Positions 1-7,800 of a stretch of DNA of 43,134 nucleotides are shown piece by piece. A model generated the notes under the pieces. The model was not told the origin of the DNA. It saw nothing but the letters and a program-made list of their open reading frames with translations, and made no database searches. The translations under genes and the position numbers were made by a program. How positions within the stretch are numbered: position 1 is the first letter of the stretch; the number at the start of each line of letters is the position of its first letter. The DNA comes from VGKP01 sp964647695. GTDB lineage: Archaea > Nanobdellota > Nanobdellia > Pacearchaeales > GW2011-AR1. The stretch lies in the NCBI GenBank assembly GCA_964647695.1, contig CAZYIS010000007.1, positions 1-43,134 on the forward strand. Reading direction: 5' to 3'.

Positions 1-1
1 G

Positions 2-469
2 ACCTATTATCCTCTTGTTTATGTTGAATTCTTTTCTGGAACCAGAAGATTTGATGGTAGAAGATATGGAAAAAAGATTGAAGATGCCTGTGGAAAAGAA
101 GTTTTGAGAAGAATTCTGGGGGGAAGTGAAATCACTAAAGCTGAATTTAAGGGAGCCTATTATCAAAAAGCTCTGGAAGTTAAAGAAATAATTAAGGAAG
201 AATTTGAATCGGCTTTTGAAAAATTTGATGCGATAATAATGCCTACGGTTCCTAGTTTACCTTGGAAGATCGGAGAGGGTAATAAAATGACTCCCGAAGA
301 AGAATATGCATTCGACGCACTTACCATTCCAGCAAATCTTGCAGAGATATGTGCCATATCAATACCTGTAGGTAAACTGGATAATATTCCTATAGGATTG
401 CAGGTAATGTGTGCTAAATCTGCAGAGAGCAAAATGCTAAGCGTAGCTAATGTTGTTTTGGCTAATTGA
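2..469 (+). CDS. gatA: Glu-tRNA(Gln) amidotransferase subunit A, 3' part only
   Basis: Open from the window edge in frame 2, so the N-terminal part with the amidase Ser-Ser-Lys catalytic triad lies outside. The visible 155 residues are the C-terminal third of an amidase-signature protein: a FDGRRYG segment near the start, RRILGGS, a Tyr-Tyr-rich helix, DAIIMPTVPSLPWKIGE, then TIPANLAEICAISIPVG and PIGLQVM, the usual order in GatA. With GatB(/C) it would amidate Glu-tRNA(Gln), consistent with the archaeal GluRS encoded at 22.3 kb. A general amidase cannot be fully excluded, but the RFDG/RRI pattern is GatA-like. The gene stops 41 nt before the vapB start. Confidence 0.85.
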   Translation, partial: TYYPLVYVEFFSGTRRFDGRRYGKKIEDACGKEVLRRILGGSEITKAEFKGAYYQKALEVKEIIKEEFESAFEKFDAIIMPTVPSLPWKIGEGNKMTPEEEYAFDALTIPANLAEICAISIPVGKLDNIPIGLQVMCAKSAESKMLSVANVVLAN

Positions 470-479
470 TTAAACAAAA

Positions 480-510
480 GATTTAAATATTAGTTATACA
501 ATGTATAACT
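480..510 (+). promoter_or_regulatory. vapBC promoter with palindromic operator
   Basis: A TATA-like GATTTAAATAT (480-490) sits about 25 nt before the vapB ATG at 511. Between them lies a perfect 8-bp inverted repeat, AGTTATAC (492-499), AAT, GTATAACT (503-510), which ends directly at the start codon. AbrB-type antitoxins are known to bind palindromes in their own promoters, so this is a likely autoregulatory operator. The mRNA would be leaderless or nearly so. Confidence 0.65.
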
Positions 511-741
511 ATGACAAGTATACAAACTAAAGTAAAGAAATGGGGAAATTCTTTAGGAATTATTCTTCCTAGCTATGCTATTGAAGCTAACAAAATAAAA
601 GAAAATGACCAAATAAGTATTATAGTCATTCCAGATTCTAGAAAAGTTCTAAAAGGAACATTTGGTATGCTTAAAGGCAAATTAACTAAATCAGGGCAAC
701 AGATGAAAGATGAAATTAGAAAAGAACTCTATAATGATTAA
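511..741 (+). CDS. vapB: AbrB/SpoVT-family antitoxin (VapB-like)
   Basis: A 76-residue protein with the swapped-hairpin AbrB signature: TKVKKWGNSLGIILPSYAIEA (residues ~6-26) followed by a second strand, ENDQISIIVIPDS. The C-terminal ~30 residues are the basic/helical tail that normally neutralises a toxin. It overlaps the PIN-domain gene by 8 nt, so the pair is translationally coupled. By family knowledge the N-terminus binds operator DNA (palindrome at 492-510) and the tail binds the toxin. The start is chosen because the TATA box lies 25 nt upstream. Confidence 0.85.
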   Translation: MTSIQTKVKKWGNSLGIILPSYAIEANKIKENDQISIIVIPDSRKVLKGTFGMLKGKLTKSGQQMKDEIRKELYND

Positions 742-1123
742 TGAATCTTTTGAAAAAGATAATAATTTATTGTTTGATACTTATGCATTTCTAGAGATAT
801 TGAAAGGTAATAAAAATTATGAAAAATACACTGATAGGGGAATAGTCACAACTAAATTAAATCTTTTTGAATTATATTTGAAAATATTAAGAGAAGAAAA
901 TTTGGAAAGCGCAAATAAAGCTTTGGAAGAATATTATCCTTTTTCTAAGGATTTTGATGAAGAAGTTATAAAAGATGCAGCTAAATTAAAAAAAGATTTA
1001 AACATTAGGGATGTTTCCATGACTGATTGTATCGGATATTGTTTAGCAAAACAATTAGGAATCAAATTTTTGACTGGGGACCGAGCGTTTAAAGATATGG
1101 CTAATGTTGAATTTGTATTATAA
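734..1123 (+). CDS. vapC: PIN-domain toxin, VapC-type ribonuclease
   Basis: A 129-residue PIN protein counted from the ATG at 734; an in-frame ATG at 710 lies deeper inside vapB and would add eight residues. The acidic metal-binding set is visible: Asp in LLFDTYAFLE, Glu in LNLFELY, Asp in VSMTDCIGY and Asp in LTGDRAF. By homology it is a Mg/Mn-dependent endoribonuclease, probably against tRNA or rRNA, held in check by the VapB-like protein. All four catalytic acids are present, so nothing suggests inactivation. The target cannot be read from sequence. Confidence 0.85.
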   Translation: MINESFEKDNNLLFDTYAFLEILKGNKNYEKYTDRGIVTTKLNLFELYLKILREENLESANKALEEYYPFSKDFDEEVIKDAAKLKKDLNIRDVSMTDCIGYCLAKQLGIKFLTGDRAFKDMANVEFVL

Positions 1124-1163
1124 AACAATTAACCTTATAAGCCCTTAAAGATTTTAATATAAA

Positions 1164-1835
1164 ATGGAGATAAACAGTGTGAAGATTGATTTTCTAGGTC
1201 ATTCTGGATTCGTATTTAGCAATGGAGACAATAGAAGAATAGCCGTAGACCCATATAATGTTTCTGAAAGCGTTGAAAAGGTGGATTTTGTATTTATTAC
1301 CCATAGTCATTATGATCATTGTTCTATTAAGGACATAACTAAACTTTCTAAACCTGGAACGGTGATAGTAGTTCCGGCCGATGCCCAGAGTAAGATAACT
1401 AGAATTGAAGGAGTGGCTATGGAGGTTATGGAAGTGGGTGATGAGATTGATTTCGGTAAATTTAAGGTTGAAGCAGTTCATGCCTATAATTTGGATAAAC
1501 AATTTCATACCAAGGAAGATCATTGGCAGGGTTATTTGTTTAAGTTTGATAAAGTTATAATCTATCATGCCGGAGATAGCGATAAGATACCGGAAATGGA
1601 AAAACTTTCCGGATATGGGAAGCATGGACAGGAATTCATTGCTCTGTTGCCCGTTTCTGGAGAGACGGTGATGAATAGTGATGAAGCAGCAGATGTGGCT
1701 AAAATGTTGAATGTTGATTTGGCCATACCTATGCATTACGGAGCAGGAGTTGTGGGCACCATTGAAAATGCTAATAAATTTGTTGAGGCCTGTAAACAAA
1801 GTGATATTTACGCACAAATATTAAATAAAATATAA
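1164..1835 (+). CDS. MBL-fold metal-dependent hydrolase (UlaG/UPF0173-like)
   Basis: A 223-residue metallo-beta-lactamase fold. The metal-binding motif THSHYDHCS is at ~46-54, and further ligands fall in YHAGDSD (His-Ala-Gly-Asp) and in PMHYG near the C-terminus. The length and simple layout resemble UPF0173/UlaG-like single-domain hydrolases rather than RNase J or CPSF nucleases, since no beta-CASP insert is present. A TATA-like CTTATAAG at ~1134-1141 lies 25 nt upstream of the ATG. The gene ends 2 nt before the MYG1-like gene, so the three genes to 3786 look like one operon. The substrate is unknown. Confidence 0.8.
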   Translation: MEINSVKIDFLGHSGFVFSNGDNRRIAVDPYNVSESVEKVDFVFITHSHYDHCSIKDITKLSKPGTVIVVPADAQSKITRIEGVAMEVMEVGDEIDFGKFKVEAVHAYNLDKQFHTKEDHWQGYLFKFDKVIIYHAGDSDKIPEMEKLSGYGKHGQEFIALLPVSGETVMNSDEAADVAKMLNVDLAIPMHYGAGVVGTIENANKFVEACKQSDIYAQILNKI

Positions 1836-1837
1836 AA

Positions 1838-2734
1838 ATGGAAACAAAAATAAAAAGTGTTGTAACCCACTATAGGGATTTTCATGCAGACGATGTTTTT
1901 GCAGTGGCTATTCTTAAAATGATAAATCCTAAGATTAAGGTAATTAGATGCGAATACGCCGATAGAAAGAAGATTGAAGGAGCAGATATTAGAGTAGATA
2001 TAGGTGGGAAGTATGATCCTAAAACTCTGGATTTTGATCACCATCAGCCCGAAGGAGCAGGAGTAAGAGAGAATGGAATACCCTATGCTTCCTGCGGATT
2101 GGTTTGGCATCATTATGGAGAAGAATTAACGGGTGACCTACGGATATTTAAAGAAATAGATAAGAAGATAATGCAAACATTGGATGCGATAGATAACGGA
2201 ATGGAAATATCCGAAGTAAAAATAATAAGACCATACACCATATCAGATTATATTTTATCACTTAACCCTCAATGGCCCGATGAAGAGCTAAAGAATTTTG
2301 ATGAAGGATTTGATTATGCAGTAGAGTTTGCAAAACATGTGCTTGAAACTGAGATAGAAAAAATCAAAAGAAGATTTTTAGGTGAAGAAAAACTTAAGGA
2401 GTATATTAATTCGGATGTTAATGATAATTATCTTGTATTGGATGCTAATCTGCCCTGGAGAGAATATGTTATTGAACATACTAAATATAAGTATGTAATA
2501 AAATATGATAAGGTTACAAATAGTTGGCAAATCTATGCAGTTCCGATTATGATCGGTAGTTTTGATACAAGGCATAATTTCCCTAGAAAATGGTCCGGAC
2601 TTAAGGGCAAAGAACTTGAAAATGAATCGGGAGTTGAAGGAGCCGTATTCTGTCATAGAAACTTATTTTTTGCAGTAGCGAACACTAGAGAGGGAGCAAT
2701 AAAAATGGTTGAAAAGGCACTGAGTAAAAAATGA
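1838..2734 (+). CDS. MYG1-like DHH-superfamily protein (UPF0160)
   Basis: A 298-residue protein with the MYG1 signature: THYRDFHADDVFAVAIL at the N-terminus, then DIRVDIGGKYDP and LDFDHHQPEGAGVRENG (residues ~51-80), and a C-terminal GLKGKELENESGVEGAVFCH segment. MYG1 proteins are DHH-superfamily phosphoesterases; the eukaryotic member is a 3'-5' RNA exonuclease. The His/Asp metal ligands are all present. The gene begins 2 nt after the MBL gene and overlaps the next DHH gene by 4 nt (ATGA), so two DHH-type phosphoesterases are made from one coupled message. Role inferred: RNA or nucleotide turnover. Confidence 0.8.
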   Translation: METKIKSVVTHYRDFHADDVFAVAILKMINPKIKVIRCEYADRKKIEGADIRVDIGGKYDPKTLDFDHHQPEGAGVRENGIPYASCGLVWHHYGEELTGDLRIFKEIDKKIMQTLDAIDNGMEISEVKIIRPYTISDYILSLNPQWPDEELKNFDEGFDYAVEFAKHVLETEIEKIKRRFLGEEKLKEYINSDVNDNYLVLDANLPWREYVIEHTKYKYVIKYDKVTNSWQIYAVPIMIGSFDTRHNFPRKWSGLKGKELENESGVEGAVFCHRNLFFAVANTREGAIKMVEKALSKK

Positions 2735-3786
2735 AAATAACATTAACTAAACCAGAATTTATTGTAGGAAGTGAAGAAAAGTTTCTTAGATTTATTAGGA
2801 ATATAAAGAAAGAGGATAAAGTGGCATTGGTAAGTCATGTGGCTGATTTGGATGGTCTAGCATCGGCTAAGATAGTTAATGCAGTGGTTAAAATTGATGT
2901 TACAAGGTATGTGGATTATCAGGAAATTAGAGTAGGATTATTAGAGGAATTAAAGAAATTAAAGGTGAATAAGATAATAATTACGGATTTATTCATAAAA
3001 GACCCTGATTTTGTTAAAGAAGTGGAGAAATTTGCCGAATTGTTGATCATTGATCACCATAGCTTTGAAAGAGATTATAATTCGGGAAAAACTACTTTTT
3101 TGAATGCTCAAGAGTTTTGTGCAGCCTATTTATGTTATTATTTATTCTCAAAAATTGAAAATTTGGAGAGATATGACTGGCTTGTGGCCTCTGCGTCGGT
3201 AAGCGACTGGTGCTATACTAACAATAAAGAATGGATGCAACAAATTTATAATAAATATAAACAAAATTTTGAACCTTCTATTCAAGGTATAAAGAAAAGT
3301 GAATTTTGGAATGTGGTGTTAACTATTTCTAGAGCAATTATTTATTTTAGACCTAAAGTTGAAAAAGTTTATTCTATGATTGGAGAAAAATTTGAAGATA
3401 ATAAGGAATTGGAAAAATATGCAAAAATTATTGCTGATGAAATTGAAAAAATATTAAATAAATTTGAAAAAGAAAAAGTTTCAATCAATGATGGATATTA
3501 TTTTGAGTTTACATCTAAATATCCATTAAAATCAATTATAGCGACGGAGTTAAGTGAAAAATATTTGGATAAAACTATTTTTTCTTTATCTAGGAGTGAA
3601 AAATATATGGAAATTTCTGCTCGAAGGCAGGATGGTAAAATTGATTTAAATAAATTAGTGCGAAAATTAATTGAAGGATTTGAAGGAGCTACGGCGGGCG
3701 GACATTTCAAAGCTACGGGTGGATCGATTTTATTAAAAGATACGGAAGAATTTAAAAAAAGACTGAAAAATACAAAAATTTTCTAA
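2731..3786 (+). CDS. DHH/DHHA1-family phosphoesterase (RecJ/NrnA-like)
   Basis: A 351-residue protein. The N-terminal DHH domain has SHVADLDGLASAKI (~35-48), IITDLF and LLIIDHHSFERD (~103-114); the C-terminal DHHA1 domain ends in ATAGGHFKATGGS (~322-334). Such proteins are Mn-dependent nucleases or phosphodiesterases acting on short nucleic acids or cyclic dinucleotides; archaeal relatives include RecJ-like GAN/HAN. It lacks the OB domain of bacterial RecJ. The start overlaps the stop of the MYG1-like gene, which indicates coupling. The exact substrate (nanoRNA, ssDNA or c-di-AMP) cannot be decided here. Confidence 0.85.
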   Translation: MKITLTKPEFIVGSEEKFLRFIRNIKKEDKVALVSHVADLDGLASAKIVNAVVKIDVTRYVDYQEIRVGLLEELKKLKVNKIIITDLFIKDPDFVKEVEKFAELLIIDHHSFERDYNSGKTTFLNAQEFCAAYLCYYLFSKIENLERYDWLVASASVSDWCYTNNKEWMQQIYNKYKQNFEPSIQGIKKSEFWNVVLTISRAIIYFRPKVEKVYSMIGEKFEDNKELEKYAKIIADEIEKILNKFEKEKVSINDGYYFEFTSKYPLKSIIATELSEKYLDKTIFSLSRSEKYMEISARRQDGKIDLNKLVRKLIEGFEGATAGGHFKATGGSILLKDTEEFKKRLKNTKIF

Positions 3787-3835
3787 AAAATTTCTGATTT
3801 TTTCTAAAAAAGTCATAAAAAAGCAGAATATAAAA

Positions 3836-3899
3836 ATATTTAAAGAGTAAATAGCTTGCATTTTTATAAATATTTAATATTTGAAAGGAGGTATAAAAA
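3836..3899 (+). promoter_or_regulatory. ftsZ promoter and strong Shine-Dalgarno leader
   Basis: A TATA-like TATTTAAA at ~3838-3845 predicts transcription from about 3866, giving a leader of roughly 33 nt. The leader ends in AAAGGAGGT (3884-3892), a full match to the archaeal anti-SD, 7 nt before the ATG at 3900. Most genes in this window have no SD, so ftsZ belongs to a small strongly translated class together with the pilin and L7Ae. Confidence 0.7.
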
Positions 3900-4979
3900 A
3901 TGGTACTAGATTTTGCAAAAGAGGCACTACAGAACGTAGCTACACACAGTATTAACTTTGATGAATTAAGAGCCGGTAAGGCAAACATTAAGGTTTTTGG
4001 TGTTGGTGGAGCAGGATGTAACTCTATAACTTGGCTTTTCAATAAAGGAATTTCTGGAGCAACTATCTACGCAGCAAACACTGACGCACTACACTTGAGT
4101 ATTACCAAAGCCGATGAGAAAGTTCTAATCGGTAAGGAGCTTACGAGAGGATTAGGTTGCGGAGGTTATCCTGCAAAAGGTAGAGAAGCAGCAAAGGAAT
4201 CACTTTCAGAGCTTAAGAAAGCAGCATCTGGAGCTGATATGGTTTTCGTCATCGCCGGAATGGGCGGAGGAACAGGAACTGGAGCAGCACCGGTTATTGC
4301 ACAGCTAGCTAAAGAATCTGGATCAGTAGTAATTGGCGTTGTAACAATGCCATTCGACTGTGAAAAGGCAAGATATGATAAAGCAGAGTTTGGATTGCAG
4401 GAATTAACCGAAGTAGTCGATACAGTTATCGTAATTGATAACAATAGACTAGTCGATATTGCTGGAAATCTTCCAATGGAACAAGCATTTGCAGTAGCAA
4501 ATGAATTGACTTCCACAATGATCAAGGGTATTGTAGAAACAATTACACTTCCTTCATTGATTAACCTAGACTATGCAGACGTATCCGCTATTATGAAAAA
4601 CGGAGATGTTGCAGTTATAGGAGTTGGAGAATCAGATACAACAGCAAGAGTTGATGAAGCAGTCAGACAAGCTTTGACACATCCACTTCTTGACGTAGAT
4701 TACAAAGGAGCAACTGGAGCTTTGATTCACATTACATGTGGACCAGACTTCAAACTTGAAGAATTCGCTGGAATCGGAGAACTTGTAACTGAGAATATCA
4801 GCCAAGACGCTCAGGTTATCATCGGAGCAAGAGTTAATAAGGAATTTCAAAACAGAGTCAGAGTTATTACAATTATGACTGGTGTTAAGTCACCTTATGT
4901 CCTTGGTAAAAAAGCTATGAGACAAGAATCATCTATGAAATCTGAAATGTCTGATTTAGGCATTGAGGTTTTTAGATAA
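3900..4979 (+). CDS. ftsZ: cell division GTPase FtsZ
   Basis: A 359-residue tubulin-family GTPase that polymerises into the division ring. It shows the G1 motif GVGGAGCN (34-41), the tubulin signature GMGGGTGTGAAP (~120-131), a PFDCE segment after VVTMP, and the T7-loop NLDYADV that completes the GTPase site of the next subunit. The C-terminus is short and ends IEVFR, with no clear acidic/aromatic FtsA-binding tail, as in many archaeal FtsZ. Codon use is enriched in GCA, GGA and ACA relative to neighbours, which fits high expression along with the strong SD. Confidence 0.97.
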   Translation: MVLDFAKEALQNVATHSINFDELRAGKANIKVFGVGGAGCNSITWLFNKGISGATIYAANTDALHLSITKADEKVLIGKELTRGLGCGGYPAKGREAAKESLSELKKAASGADMVFVIAGMGGGTGTGAAPVIAQLAKESGSVVIGVVTMPFDCEKARYDKAEFGLQELTEVVDTVIVIDNNRLVDIAGNLPMEQAFAVANELTSTMIKGIVETITLPSLINLDYADVSAIMKNGDVAVIGVGESDTTARVDEAVRQALTHPLLDVDYKGATGALIHITCGPDFKLEEFAGIGELVTENISQDAQVIIGARVNKEFQNRVRVITIMTGVKSPYVLGKKAMRQESSMKSEMSDLGIEVFR

Positions 4980-5050
4980 TACCCTTCGGGTATACCTAAG
5001 CTGGGGAATTTAATTTTTTTATTTCCCTTTTTTTCTTTTTTTTATTTTTT
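4979..5050 (+). terminator. ftsZ terminator: hairpin plus long T-tracts
   Basis: Directly on the stop codon is a 6-bp hairpin, ATACCC (4979-4984), loop TTC, GGGTAT (4988-4993). It is followed by a second GGGAA...TTTCCC fold and several runs of 5-8 T up to ~5050. Archaeal RNA polymerase stops at T-runs. The region also separates ftsZ from the convergent gene ending at 5062. Confidence 0.7.
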
Positions 5051-5061
5051 TATATTTCTTT

Positions 5062-5670
5062 TTATTTTAATTTAAATTGTTTAGATGGTGCAAATTTATC
5101 TATAAATTCATCGATTATAGGTATAGCTTCTTTTATTTTCATTATGGATAAACTTTTTATTAGATTGGGATTTGTCTTAAATGAAAAATAGGCAGGTAGA
5201 AACAAATAAAATTCAGTACTATGCGTATGTTCTGCCTGATGAAGAGCACGTTGCATAAAATCATCGAAATAATTTTCTCTTTCTGGAAATCTCAAAGCTC
5301 TAAATTTAATTAGTCCTAGAATAGCCATAAATTCACCATAACGAGTAACTGGTTCATTTATATCTGAAGTTCTACTTATTTTTGACACTAAATTAGCAGA
5401 TCTAGCATAATCTGAATTGGATAAAAAGTTTAGATAGTGTATAGTTTCATGAATGCCAGTATCTAATGGGTCTCTCCAATAGGTTTCATGCTGATCTATT
5501 CCTACCCAAATTCGGTAAGGATTAACATTTAGCCCTCCAGCACCACCAAGATTAATAATTTTTATTTCTAATGCGGATGGAGAATTAGGTAAATTGAAAT
5601 CAGAATGCATTAATTTTAAGCATTCTTCATGCTCCTTTTCTAAAAGACGCAACATGAGTGGTTTTTTCAT
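5062..5670 (-). CDS. hypothetical protein with HExxH motif
   Basis: A 202-residue protein of unrecognised family. The noteworthy feature is GIHETIHYL (residues 72-80), a zinc-protease-type HExxH (His74, Glu75, His78) in a predicted helix. Glu106 and Glu113 lie about 30 residues on and could be a third ligand, as in gluzincins. It has no signal peptide or membrane segment, so it would act in the cytoplasm. The rest is mixed alpha/beta with an Arg/Phe-rich middle. A peptidase role is only a hypothesis. It is convergent with ftsZ and followed on its 5' side by another minus-strand orphan gene. Confidence 0.65.
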   Translation of the reverse strand: MKKPLMLRLLEKEHEECLKLMHSDFNLPNSPSALEIKIINLGGAGGLNVNPYRIWVGIDQHETYWRDPLDTGIHETIHYLNFLSNSDYARSANLVSKISRTSDINEPVTRYGEFMAILGLIKFRALRFPERENYFDDFMQRALHQAEHTHSTEFYLFLPAYFSFKTNPNLIKSLSIMKIKEAIPIIDEFIDKFAPSKQFKLK

Positions 5671-5715
5671 AAAAATAGAGTTAAAGTAAGGTTTAAATTA
5701 ATTTGGATTATCTAA

Positions 5716-6000
5716 CTAAACACTTCTTAGATCAGGTAATTGGGATAAAACTTCTAGTTCCAGAGCGTGAAGTTCATCATCGGTAGGTCTTTTTGCAGGA
5801 ACCTTTTTTATGCTCGTATTTAAATCGTAGGTAAAAACGTCTCCTCTTTTTAGGGATTCATTTCCAAAGTAAATTCTAGGCAATTCAGTAATTATCTCTT
5901 GATTATCTCTTCCGAAAAGAGAAACTGTAATATAGGTAGATCCTACTAATCTTACTATTCCCTTATATTCCGGTTCAGCATATTTTTTTGTATTTGCCAT
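5716..6000 (-). CDS. hypothetical small beta-rich protein with structured leader
   Basis: A 94-residue protein counted from the ATG at 6000 (MANTKK...). A longer frame to 6036 exists, but it would translate the conserved leader element and is rejected. Residues ~10-60 alternate hydrophobic and polar (YKGIVRLVGSTYITVSLFG, then RGDVFTYDL), suggesting an SH3-like or OB-like small barrel, with an acidic helical tail. No family is recognised. Its 5' leader contains a 28-nt element repeated before the gene at 10825, so the two genes probably share a regulator. Confidence 0.65.
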   Translation of the reverse strand: MANTKKYAEPEYKGIVRLVGSTYITVSLFGRDNQEIITELPRIYFGNESLKRGDVFTYDLNTSIKKVPAKRPTDDELHALELEVLSQLPDLRSV

Positions 6001-6010
6001 TGTAAATTTA

Positions 6011-6038
6011 CTCAGAAGTCGCTGAGGTCGAACCACCT
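6011..6038 (-). promoter_or_regulatory. conserved two-hairpin leader element, copy A
   Basis: Read on the minus strand: AGGTGGTTCGACCTC followed by AGCGACTTCTGAG. It can form AGGT/ACCT (loop GGTTCG) or, sharing the CTC, CTCAG/CTGAG (loop CGACTT). It begins close to the expected transcription start (TATA-like TTTTAAATAT at 6061-6070) and ends 10 nt before the ATG at 6000. Copy B (10787-10814) differs at 3 of 28 positions, and one change converts an A-U to a G-U pair in the second stem. Confidence 0.7.
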
Positions 6039-6070
6039 ATATTTTTTAAGAATCCTGCGGATATTTAAAA

Positions 6071-6643
6071 CTATCTAAAGCCGTACTTGTCTACATCTTC
6101 TTTAAGCATGGTTGGTCTCTTTCTAGTGTCCCAGGATTCCCAGAATAGAACGTTTTCCAGATCTTTCTTTTTCTTTTTCTTGGATTTTCCAGAATCATAG
6201 CCCATGGGAATGAGTGCTTCAATTTGAATGTGACCTGGAATGCCTAGGGATTGCTTTATGGACTCATCGGAGAATGAACCTACCCAACAGCTGTCTATTC
6301 CTAGATCGGTTAATTTTAACATTATGGTATTTATGGCTGCTCCGGATTGTTGTCTTGAATAGACTCTTCCTCTTTCTCCGTGCATGGCCTCAAGATTAGA
6401 GTCATCGGAACATACCACAATAAGTGACTGGGCTTCTTCAATCCAGGATTGATCTGCAGATGCTGCTAGTTTTTTAATGGTTTCAGGTTCTTCAATGATT
6501 AAAAATTTCATATGGTTCAAACCATCGGCAAAAGGACCTAGACGAGCAGAATCTATGGCATCCAGAACTTTTCTCCAAGGCACATTTTTATGCTTAAAAG
6601 AACGAACGGACTTTCTATTTTTTATAACATCATCGAACTGCAT
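6071..6643 (-). CDS. nitroreductase-family flavoprotein
   Basis: A 190-residue protein from the ATG at 6643 (MQFDDVIKNRKSVRSF); an upstream in-frame ATG at 6661 falls inside the TATA box (TTTATATATA, ~6662-6671), so the inner start, 23 nt downstream, is preferred. Nitroreductase features: N-terminal RKSVRSF (FMN-phosphate contact), SARLGPFADGLNHMKFLI, the central SRQQSGAAINTIMLKLTDLG helix and SCWVGSF, then a LGIPGHIQIEALIPMGY strand. A lysine run (SGKSKKKKKKD) precedes the C-terminus. It would be an FMN-dependent NAD(P)H oxidoreductase of unknown substrate. Confidence 0.85.
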   Translation of the reverse strand: MQFDDVIKNRKSVRSFKHKNVPWRKVLDAIDSARLGPFADGLNHMKFLIIEEPETIKKLAASADQSWIEEAQSLIVVCSDDSNLEAMHGERGRVYSRQQSGAAINTIMLKLTDLGIDSCWVGSFSDESIKQSLGIPGHIQIEALIPMGYDSGKSKKKKKKDLENVLFWESWDTRKRPTMLKEDVDKYGFR

Positions 6644-6733
6644 ATTTTTCCTAGGAATCATATATATAAAAAGCTGTTGTTTAGGGTTTAATTAAAGTTT
6701 AAAAACCTTGGAATTATAGAAAATTAATAGAAA

Positions 6734-6804
6734 GCGATCATAGTTTAGTGGTAGAACGATACGTTGCCAACGTGTAGGTTCGGGTCCGATTCCCGATGAT
6801 CGCA
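6734..6804 (+). tRNA. tRNA-Gly(GCC)
   Basis: 71 nt without encoded CCA. Acceptor GCGATCA/TGATCGC pairs fully; the anticodon arm is ATACG-TTGCCAA-CGTGT with anticodon GCC; the T arm is TCGGG-TCCGATT-CCCGA; the discriminator is A. There is no intron. Confidence 0.95.
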
Positions 6805-6818
6805 TAGTTTTAGATAAA

Positions 6819-7076
6819 ATGGGTAGAAAAAAGAGCGTAATAAATATTCCAAAGAATGCAAAGATTAAATGTCCTAGTTGTGGTAATGTTAGTTTAAGAA
6901 AGATTCCGGTGGATTCTAGCCCTCAATATTTTGATTGTGATAAATGCCATGCCCATATACAAACTCCAATTACGGGATGTTGCATTATTTGTGCTTTTAC
7001 CAATAAGAAATGTGTTCCAACATTGCTGATGCAGGCAAGGGCAAAGAATTTAGAAGTTAAAGGATTGGACAAGTGA
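6819..7076 (+). CDS. small cysteine-rich zinc-ribbon protein
   Basis: An 85-residue protein with four Cys clusters: KCPSCGN (17-23), FDCDKCHAH, GCCIICAF and KKCVPT. The first two pairs form a zinc ribbon; the second half resembles the GDCCVFCSYG-type small proteins found widely next to metal or transport genes. It begins 14 nt after tRNA-Gly and probably shares its transcript. Its role is unknown; metal binding is the only supported property. Confidence 0.7.
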   Translation: MGRKKSVINIPKNAKIKCPSCGNVSLRKIPVDSSPQYFDCDKCHAHIQTPITGCCIICAFTNKKCVPTLLMQARAKNLEVKGLDK

Positions 7077-7108
7077 ACCTTTAAAAATAGTCTGTTTTTG
7101 GACTTGGT

Positions 7109-7753
7109 ATGGCCTCATGGAGTGATTGGTTCGCGGAAGCTAACAGAATTGGATTTGAATTAAAGGAGGTACTACCCATAAATTTACCTAATGATTTGGA
7201 TAGACTTTATTCTTCAGGATTGCCTGTCTTTGAAAGAAGATTTTTAGATGGATCAAACTTTTCTTTAGATCAAGTAGTGGAATTTTGCAATAGACATCCG
7301 ATTAATTGGGTAAGAGTTTATCATAAAAAAGAATTAGGTAAAAGAAAGTCAATTTTACAAGCAAATACGCGGAAAGTAATTTCTTTTTTAGAAAATATAG
7401 GTGTAGATCTCAAAGAGTATAATATTCAACTTTATGAATCAAAAGTTAACAAATTTGGAGGGAATATAATATCCGATAAAGATAGAGTAATAGTCGAAAT
7501 TGCAGAAGGTACTCAAGATAATGTAGGCAAATGTTTGACTCCATTTTTTCATGGAATCATATCCGAAACGGGAGTTCTTAAATTTAGAGAATTGAATGCA
7601 GATAGAGCAGTTATTCGTGCAGCAGCTAATTCTTTAAAATATCTGAAATTGGCAAGGGGAGAATATCTTCCAGGATATTTTGAATTTATGGTTTCTGATA
7701 AGGGAAAAACTTACTTTTTAGATTATAAGACTATTTTTTCTAATAAACCCTAA
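7109..7753 (+). CDS. hypothetical protein, possible ATP-grasp-like fragment
   Basis: A 214-residue cytosolic protein of unrecognised family. It opens with ASWSDWFAEANRIGFELKE and contains VRVYHKKELGKRKS; the second half has VIVEIAEGTQDNVGK, FHGIISETGVLKF and YFEFMVSDKGKTYFLDYK. The last pieces recall the end of PEP-synthase-type ATP-grasp domains (IE..G...V..G, then FEF...G.IY), but the lysine/arginine nucleotide contacts cannot be assigned, so this is weak. It is framed by two tRNA genes and preceded by a TATA-like CTTTAAAAAT (7079-7088) near -25. Confidence 0.5.
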   Translation: MASWSDWFAEANRIGFELKEVLPINLPNDLDRLYSSGLPVFERRFLDGSNFSLDQVVEFCNRHPINWVRVYHKKELGKRKSILQANTRKVISFLENIGVDLKEYNIQLYESKVNKFGGNIISDKDRVIVEIAEGTQDNVGKCLTPFFHGIISETGVLKFRELNADRAVIRAAANSLKYLKLARGEYLPGYFEFMVSDKGKTYFLDYKTIFSNKP

Positions 7754-7800
7754 TATAAACATTTAAAAAACGCTTTTTGATTAAGATATTAGCATAATGA

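Noticed and set aside
1194..1817. Long antisense frame (207 codons) over the MBL hydrolase
   Set aside because: It is opposite a clear enzyme with a THSHYDH motif; its translation is low-complexity and His/Ile-rich without domain features.
6001..6036. Upstream in-frame extension of the gene starting at 6000
   Set aside because: It would translate the conserved leader element; the same element ends 10 nt before the ATG of the gene at 10825, which fixes the start at 6000.
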